Assembly: GCA_013299105.1 (NCBI GenBank)
Contig: JAAFJY010000041.1
Location: forward strand, 1-59,027
Direction of reading: 5' to 3'
Origin: Chitinophagales bacterium
GTDB taxonomy: Bacteria; Bacteroidota; Bacteroidia; Chitinophagales; Saprospiraceae
DNA length: 59,027 bases
The notes beneath the pieces were generated by a model, which ran no database searches, was not told the DNA's origin, and worked only from the letters and a program-made list of their open reading frames with translations. Made by a program: the position numbers and the translations under genes. Positions 53,919 through 59,027 of this stretch are shown piece by piece. The first letter of the stretch is position 1; every line of letters starts with the position of its first letter.

Positions 53919-55832
53919 CTACCTTTTTTCAAAATATTTTCTGGCAAAAGCAAAAGCGGCCTTGCCTACCTTCATGCCAATGAGTCGGCCTGGAACATCG
54001 TCCATCGGGGCATGAATACCGCCGTAAATGCGCGAAAGACTACATTGGTCCGCAGCATCGTAATAAGTGGCCCATTCCAGGGTGACGTGCTCACTGGGCC
54101 CATCTTCAAACACCAGGTACTCGTTTTTCACCAAACCAAACCTGGCCAAGCCCCCTGGAAAAAACGGATCACCAGTGAAGGCGGTCAATACTTCCGCTGC
54201 CGCACGGCTGTAAGTAGAATGCCCCGAAACATAGCCCGCAAAAGGCGGAGATACAAAAGTGGGGCGCTGGTAAGGATGCCATTCAGCGGCGCGAATCCAG
54301 CCTACCCCGGCTACTTCGCTACGTGGATTTTTTACGTACTTTGGTCCACGCCAGGCTTTCAGTTTTAGTTCATTGACATATTTGTTGTTGGGGCCAGCCA
54401 GACTATCGCTAGGTCCGATCAACTCGATGTAACCGGGGACCAAGGTTAAGCCTCCTGGATGATAATGGGGCAATTTGGGGTCCGAGCTTTGCCCCAAGGC
54501 CGCCATGCCGCGAATAGTGGTCACGGGCCTGGAGCCATCATAATAACCTTTGATGCCCCAGGCACTGATGGCCGCATCGTGCATGGCACCGCCCAGTGCG
54601 AAATAGCCTTTAACTTCCCATTCCAAGTGGTCCAACGCTGGGCCTTGTCCGCCTATTTTTCTCACCAAGGCTGGGTTTTCGTTGATGTAATTGAACAAAC
54701 TGAACCAGTGACCCGGAGGCGTTACGGAATTAGGCCCGTCGGCCCAATATTCGGCCAAAACCCGGTAAAAATCGCCCCTTAACACCATTTGGGCTTGGTA
54801 GGCTTGGCCTGTTTTGGGGTTGATCAAATGCCCCGGGCTGCGGTCACCTCCATTGAATAGATTGTAGAACTGTCGGTACCCCGTTTCATCAAAAGGGTAA
54901 TAACTGTTGTTGCCCATTCCTTTGGGTGAGATGTCGATCATCACCTTGTCTTTTTCATCAAGTAAGGCTGACCAAATGCTGACTAGGGCGTATCCCCACT
55001 TGAATTCTTCGGACAAACCCACTGCTTTTTGCAAATCCAAACCCACTGGCGGCCCGGGATTGTAGTAAACTTTGTAGGCTTGCCCGTCTCGGTGAAAGGT
55101 TTGGGCATCTTTTTCTTGCAAGGCAAAAGGGCTGACATTGCCCCATTCAGGTGCTTGAAAGGCTGGGGTTACATTTTGAAAAACGTTTCCGCTTTGATCG
55201 ATGAAAACATTGAATTGCAAAGGCTGCCAGCGATTGAGGTCGCGGATGTAAGCGTTGCCAGCGGAGTCGATGGGCAAAGCGGGATTGGAGGGCTGGTAAT
55301 AAGTGTTGAGGTGCTTGTTGGCTTCATTCGAACCATCCTGTAATCCATACGCCAGGTATTGGGCGGCAATGTAGTTGCCCATTTGTGCTGGACCCAAGCG
55401 ATAATCTTCAGAAACGATGCTGGGGTCGTAGCCATGTTTTTTCATGATCTCGTCCAAAAAATAATAGACCCTGGGCGCACCAGGTGACAGGGCAAAGCGC
55501 TGGCGGATCATGCGATAAACGGCAAAACTCAAGGCTTCTTCTTGCGCAGCCCTAATTTGAGGAACTGGACCGAAGGGCATCAAAGGGCAGGTGTAACCCT
55601 TGACCGTTTTTCCGAGTAAATAAGTATCGGCCTTTTGGTCATACACTGCCCAAGCATCATACATGGCCGCTGAAATGTGAAAAAGGTTGCGGGCAGCAAT
55701 CGTTGGCCGGGCAAAATCGGTGCTGATGGCAAAAAGTAACTTTTCATTCCATTCTTTGGCAATGGAGGTGTAGACTTGGGCTTTGGCAATCGTGGCAAAA
55801 ACCGTCAACAAGCACAAAACAAGGTATTTCAT
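53919..55832 (-). CDS. Vanadium-dependent haloperoxidase-like PAP2 protein
   Basis: 637 residues from ATG 55832 with signal peptide (YLVLCLLTVFATIAKAQV). Conserved sites: WHPYQRPTF, then AGYVSGHSTYSRAAAEVL and SRIYGGIHAPMDDVPG, which supply the vanadate/phosphate-binding Arg, Ser-Gly-His, and Arg-His of the family. Fold length and a wholly alpha-helical core match vanadium chloroperoxidase-type proteins. It could oxidise halides with peroxide or act as an acid phosphatase; motifs do not distinguish. The ATG lies 2 bp after the preceding glycosyltransferase stop, so the two are one unit. Confidence 0.85.
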   Translation of the reverse strand: MKYLVLCLLTVFATIAKAQVYTSIAKEWNEKLLFAISTDFARPTIAARNLFHISAAMYDAWAVYDQKADTYLLGKTVKGYTCPLMPFGPVPQIRAAQEEALSFAVYRMIRQRFALSPGAPRVYYFLDEIMKKHGYDPSIVSEDYRLGPAQMGNYIAAQYLAYGLQDGSNEANKHLNTYYQPSNPALPIDSAGNAYIRDLNRWQPLQFNVFIDQSGNVFQNVTPAFQAPEWGNVSPFALQEKDAQTFHRDGQAYKVYYNPGPPVGLDLQKAVGLSEEFKWGYALVSIWSALLDEKDKVMIDISPKGMGNNSYYPFDETGYRQFYNLFNGGDRSPGHLINPKTGQAYQAQMVLRGDFYRVLAEYWADGPNSVTPPGHWFSLFNYINENPALVRKIGGQGPALDHLEWEVKGYFALGGAMHDAAISAWGIKGYYDGSRPVTTIRGMAALGQSSDPKLPHYHPGGLTLVPGYIELIGPSDSLAGPNNKYVNELKLKAWRGPKYVKNPRSEVAGVGWIRAAEWHPYQRPTFVSPPFAGYVSGHSTYSRAAAEVLTAFTGDPFFPGGLARFGLVKNEYLVFEDGPSEHVTLEWATYYDAADQCSLSRIYGGIHAPMDDVPGRLIGMKVGKAAFAFARKYFEKR

Positions 55833-55834
55833 GG

Positions 55835-57337
55835 TCAATCTACGTTTTCAAAGACTTGGTTTTCGTAGTGTAAAAATCGCTTAATCTTTGGCATTTCCCA
55901 AATCAGACCTACTCCAACTGCCAGGTATTCAAGGGCTATCAAGCTGTATTTTTCGATGAAAACGCCATTTTGATAATGACTATAGGACAATACCACCACT
56001 AAACTCCAAATTTGCATAAACCGAATTGGCGTAAACAAGGACAAAGCCAAGGGCAAACACAAGTACCAGGGGTGCACGATGGTCGAAGTCAAAAGGTACG
56101 CGCTCATGGCCAGCAACATGGCCAGGGGCAGGTTTTGCAGGGTAGGATGAGGTTCTTTTTGGGCATACCTTATTATATAGGTCAAACACAAAAGCCCCAG
56201 GGCCGGGCCAAGGAACAGAATCAGGTTGTAACCACTCAACACCTTCCCCAGCCAGCGCAGCAAGTAGTACAAACTGGCATTGAATTCAAAACGCTGAAAA
56301 TACAAGTCCAAGCTACTCCCAAATCCCATCAAACCCGCCCCCCAAAGCAGGGGTACAAAGCTGACCAGCAGTACAAGTCCACCAAGCGATAAATAATCCA
56401 ACAAAGGACGAGGCCAAGAAAAGCGACGAAACAAAAAAGGCACAAACATCAATGGCAAGAGCTTGGCCCCGATCGCCGCACAAAGCGCCAATACGGCGGC
56501 ATAAAACTGTTTTTTTTGCCAAAACCACAAACTCAGCAAAACAAAGAAAACCAAGAACCCCTCCAAATGGGCATTGCCCGTGATTTCAAGAATGATCAGT
56601 GGATTGAGTGCATAAATCAATATTTTGCGGGGAGAATGGCCAAAAGCAGGCAGCAAACGGTACAACAATAATAAGGTGCCAATTTCAGCCGCCAGCAAGA
56701 GGCTTTTTAGCAAAAGCACGAATATGCTTAGATTTTTTGCAACTCTTGCACATAGCCAAAAAATCAACTGGGCCACAGGCGGGTAGATGGTATGATATTC
56801 CTTGGAGTTGAGCTTTTCATAAAGAGGTTGGTCCAGCCCTGCCGGAAAACTTCCCCGCGCTGCAAAGTCGATTGGGCGGCTGGCCAGAGGGTTCAAGCCA
56901 TTGCACCACAATTGTCCATCCCAAAAAAAGCGGTACACATCATCCGACAATTTCGGGAAAAAGGGCAAATGACAAGCCCTTAGTAAAACCCCCAAGAGCA
57001 CAAATTGTAAAACCTGAGCAGGTTCTTTTGTTTTGGCCAGTATCCAAATGTACAAGCCGAAAAAAATGACATAAGCCAATAGCAAAGGCATGAAATCCTG
57101 CTGTTGGGCAAATTGGCCTATCCAGAGATTAAGGAAAAACAATGCAATGAAAATGGATACTTCGAAGACTGGTTTCAAGTCCTTAGGTTTTGGTAAATGT
57201 AGGTATATTTGGTTTTTTATCAAACACGCTAAGTCAATCTGATGATTTATCACATTGTATTGCCCGATTACTGGGCAGAATGGAAAGACCAGGAGAATTA
57301 TTATCCTGCAACTTTTGAACAAGAAGGTTTTATCCAT
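55835..57337 (-). CDS. GT-C type membrane glycosyltransferase (GT87/MptB-like)
   Basis: Up to 500 residues, with about 12 hydrophobic segments. The key block LSDDVYRFFWDGQLWCNGLN resembles the acidic catalytic loop of polyprenol-phosphate mannose-dependent transferases, followed by YHTIYPPVAQLIFWLC and IYALNPLIILEITGNAHLEG. The first 30 or so residues of this frame lie opposite the start of the divergent DUF952 gene and are doubtful; no later ATG exists before residue 82, so a GTG or TTG start inside 57170-57250 is likely. It adds sugar from a lipid carrier to an unknown acceptor. Confidence 0.75.
   Translation of the reverse strand: MDKTFLFKSCRIIILLVFPFCPVIGQYNVINHQIDLACLIKNQIYLHLPKPKDLKPVFEVSIFIALFFLNLWIGQFAQQQDFMPLLLAYVIFFGLYIWILAKTKEPAQVLQFVLLGVLLRACHLPFFPKLSDDVYRFFWDGQLWCNGLNPLASRPIDFAARGSFPAGLDQPLYEKLNSKEYHTIYPPVAQLIFWLCARVAKNLSIFVLLLKSLLLAAEIGTLLLLYRLLPAFGHSPRKILIYALNPLIILEITGNAHLEGFLVFFVLLSLWFWQKKQFYAAVLALCAAIGAKLLPLMFVPFLFRRFSWPRPLLDYLSLGGLVLLVSFVPLLWGAGLMGFGSSLDLYFQRFEFNASLYYLLRWLGKVLSGYNLILFLGPALGLLCLTYIIRYAQKEPHPTLQNLPLAMLLAMSAYLLTSTIVHPWYLCLPLALSLFTPIRFMQIWSLVVVLSYSHYQNGVFIEKYSLIALEYLAVGVGLIWEMPKIKRFLHYENQVFENVD
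57204..57211 (+). promoter_or_regulatory. TANNTTTG box before the DUF952 gene
   Basis: TATATTTG, 30 bp before the ATG at 57242. TTA at 57183 stands at roughly the right distance for a weak upstream box. It lies inside the frame of the divergent glycosyltransferase, supporting a later start for that gene. Confidence 0.4.
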
Positions 57338-57571
57338 CTCAGTACACTCCAGCAGGTTCCTGGTGTGATCGAACGTTACTACCAGGGCGTGAAAACTTTG
57401 ATTCTATTGGGAATTGAACCAGAAAAGCTCAATACGACGGTTGTTTTCGAACCAGTCGCCAGCGGTGAAAAATATCCTCATATTTATGGACCGATCAATC
57501 GCGGAGCCATTGAGAAAATCCATTGTTTGAATTTGGATCAGGATGATCTGTCACAAGTTCTTGCGCAATAA
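57242..57571 (+). CDS. DUF952 family protein
   Basis: A 109-residue protein with the family features: IYHIVLPDYWAEWKDQENYY, EQEGFIHLSTLQQVPGVIER, then VFEPVASGEKYPHIYGPINR. DUF952 proteins are small, cytoplasmic and of unknown function; some are linked to glutathione S-transferase-like genes. A promoter for the next gene lies across its stop codon. Confidence 0.9.
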   Translation: MIYHIVLPDYWAEWKDQENYYPATFEQEGFIHLSTLQQVPGVIERYYQGVKTLILLGIEPEKLNTTVVFEPVASGEKYPHIYGPINRGAIEKIHCLNLDQDDLSQVLAQ

Positions 57572-57591
57572 CAGAACATTGCTTACCTTTG
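57561..57591 (+). promoter_or_regulatory. Bacteroidota-type promoter for the LuxR regulator
   Basis: TTG at 57561-57563, a 20-base spacer and TACCTTTG at 57584-57591. It overlaps the stop codon of the DUF952 gene. The predicted leader before the 57700 ATG is about 100 bases. Confidence 0.6.
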
Positions 57592-57699
57592 TGCCATCCT
57601 AAAACGCACAGAACAATTAATCTCGTCCCCGTATTCTTCTTTGCTTGATGAAAAATGGAGTCACCCTCACTCCTGTGATACTGTTTTAAATAACATCCC

Positions 57700-58332
57700 A
57701 TGAATGTGAACATCATCATTGCCGATAACCATCCAGTGGTTGTCGAAGGCATCAAAGAGGCATTGTCCCGATTGAGCTACATCTCTGTTCAAGCTCATTC
57801 TTTTCCAAATTTAGCGGAAAAACTGATCAACAACTGGCCCAAAGTACCGTGTGACCTTTTGATAACTGATGTCAAATCTCCAGACTCAGAAGGTCTTGGT
57901 TTTATTAGGCAATTGCGCAAGGTTGACAATAAGCTGAAAATTTTAGTCTTCAGTCGCTTTGAGCAAATTGCCCTTGGACCACAAACCAGTAAAGCTGGCG
58001 CTAATGGATTCCTAACGAAGTCAAAGCCGGTTCCAGACCTTTTAGAGGCAGTCAAAACAATTTTGGAAGGTAACCAGTATTTCTCAAACCAGGAGCCACA
58101 TGCTGCTGAATTAGACGCTGCTGCGCCGGGTGCAAGTGAACCACAACTGACCCGCCGGGAATCACAAATCCTGCAACTCATTTCTAGAGCAATGAGTAAC
58201 AAACAAATTGCGGGAGAGTTGTTTATCAGTGACCAAACAGTAAGCGTGCACCGCAAAAACATCATGCGAAAGCTAGGCGTATGCAATACAGCCGGTCTTG
58301 TAAAAGCTGCTTATGATTACTGTCTGGTTTAA
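57700..58332 (+). CDS. NarL/FixJ-type (LuxR HTH) response regulator
   Basis: A 210-residue protein. The receiver has D9, phosphoacceptor D57 (LLITDVKSPD) and Lys in GFLTKSKPV. After a short linker comes a LuxR-type helix-turn-helix: LTRRESQILQLISRAMSNKQ, then FISDQTVSVHRKNIMRKLGV. It should bind DNA when phosphorylated by an unlinked kinase; none is adjacent. The gene ends about 500 bp before the secreted-protein gene, so that gene may be a target (inference). Confidence 0.93.
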   Translation: MNVNIIIADNHPVVVEGIKEALSRLSYISVQAHSFPNLAEKLINNWPKVPCDLLITDVKSPDSEGLGFIRQLRKVDNKLKILVFSRFEQIALGPQTSKAGANGFLTKSKPVPDLLEAVKTILEGNQYFSNQEPHAAELDAAAPGASEPQLTRRESQILQLISRAMSNKQIAGELFISDQTVSVHRKNIMRKLGVCNTAGLVKAAYDYCLV

Positions 58333-58828
58333 TGAAGTTTAAAAATTTGATTTACAGCAGAATATGTAGTTCACAATACGTTATGTTCAAAATTACCCCC
58401 TTTGTGGTATAGAACGATAAAGTACTTGAACTTATCTTTGCTGCGTTATTGAATATTGTGTGAGAATTGGTTCTCAACGTTCAATGCAAATCGTTATCCC
58501 ATGAATCTAAGTTGTACCCACATTTCCACTCCAATGGTGTATTCGCACCACTTGTCTGTTTCAGACAAAAATTCCTTTATCCACTATTTCTGTTTGTGCA
58601 CATTTAGAGGCATGTCTCTCTTGGGACGGGGCTAACGACCATTTTTTATCAGGTTTTTTGAACTTCATGAAAAGTTTTAGTATTTTCTTTTTGGAAATTT
58701 GAAACCTGATTGTACCTTCACCCAGAATTGCGTGATGACGACCTGTGATGTTTGAGCAATTCTGACACGACCTACGGCTAATTCTTTTGTTTTTTTAACC
58801 TTTTTTTTCCTTTACAAATTGTAATCTT
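58333..58828 (+). other. Gene-free leader or promoter region of the last gene
   Basis: About 500 A/T-rich bases. A TATCTTTG box lies at 58433-58440 without a well-placed TTG. If used, the next gene would have a leader near 380 bases. T-rich runs at 58790-58812 precede the ATG. No other gene is seen. Confidence 0.4.
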
Positions 58829-59027
58829 ATGGGAAAAGTGAACTTTACTAGTTGGATGACCAAGACAGCGGGCATGTTTATGCTTGTATTGGGCTTCTTA
58901 CTGGCAAGTAACGCTGAAGCGACTGCACAATGCGGTTGTTACAAAGTTACTATTTCTCTGAACGAGAAGTGCCAGTTCAAGTTGACCAGAAACCTGGTCT
59001 CAGATGGTACCTGTACCGGCGCATTCG
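58829..59027 (+). CDS. Secreted protein, cut off by the window end
   Basis: The first 66 codons are visible. They encode a signal peptide (MTKTAGMFMLVLGFLLASNA, cleaved near ATAQ) and a mature start CGCYKVTISLNEKCQFKLTR with three cysteines in 14 residues, then a fourth. The repeat-domain adhesins and HYR/PKD proteins of Bacteroidota often begin this way, but the part seen is too short to name. It follows a long gene-free region. Confidence 0.7.
   Translation, partial: MGKVNFTSWMTKTAGMFMLVLGFLLASNAEATAQCGCYKVTISLNEKCQFKLTRNLVSDGTCTGAF

Overview
The window looks like a chromosomal segment from a Bacteroidota bacterium, probably of the Saprospiria (Haliscomenobacter/Lewinella-like). This is inferred from the gene families present: a TonB-dependent receptor with a carboxypeptidase-regulatory plug domain, DUF4249 and DUF4294 proteins, LytS/LytT-type two-component genes, a CxxCH heme-binding domain protein and an archaeal/eukaryotic-type ProS. 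Bacteroidota-style promoters (TTG, about 20 bases, TANNTTTG) also occur. I recognised no rRNA, tRNA or CRISPR array.

Positions 1-13731 hold one long minus-strand block. In transcription order it encodes an anchored solute-binding/OmpA fusion, an ABC permease and ATPase, a TerD protein, a HAD hydrolase, a phosphoribosyltransferase-like protein and two more TerD proteins. These are followed by a membrane protein with PYNIP repeats, two von Willebrand A (TerY-like) proteins, a PP2C phosphatase with an Ig-like N-terminal domain, a protein kinase with a zinc ribbon, and a small HTH protein. Ter-type calcium-binding proteins, a kinase/phosphatase/vWA triad and a nucleotide-metabolism pair are a known theme of Ter stress systems. 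No TerC or TelA is present, and the adjoining ABC/OmpA importer makes this the best candidate for an under-described system in the window.

Positions 14176-25800 carry a proline racemase/hydroxyproline epimerase, an NRDE protein overlapping an ATP-grasp protein, a Crp/Fnr regulator, a CPBP protease and purA. An NTF2-like protein, an Rpn/PD-(D/E)XK protein and an AddA-like helicase whose C-terminal nuclease looks dead follow. Positions 25801-41540 carry a solitary AAA ATPase, a DUF4249 lipoprotein behind a long structured leader, proS, a Trp/Asn/Gly-rich secreted protein, a FadL-like porin and a CDF transporter. The same stretch holds xseA-xseB-folK, a frameshifted lipoprotein, an M43-like metalloprotease that seems cut short at a repeat, a heme-binding protein and a GapN-like dehydrogenase. 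Positions 41964-59027 carry a glucosaminidase-like protein without its catalytic Glu, a nucleoside hydrolase, aspS, hemA, DUF4294, a membrane protein and a LytS/LytT pair. Beyond these are a TonB receptor, a vanadium haloperoxidase-like protein, a GT-C glycosyltransferase, DUF952, a LuxR-type regulator and the start of a secreted protein.

The intergenic space is unusually rich in dispersed repeats. There are four copies of a roughly 160-bp element with terminal inverted repeats, and five copies of a 130-220 bp element whose hairpin stem changes in a compensatory way between copies. Two foldback elements share arms, and several patches of phased TTCAAC/GTTGAA hexamers are present. Many convergent gene pairs are separated by perfect hairpin terminators.
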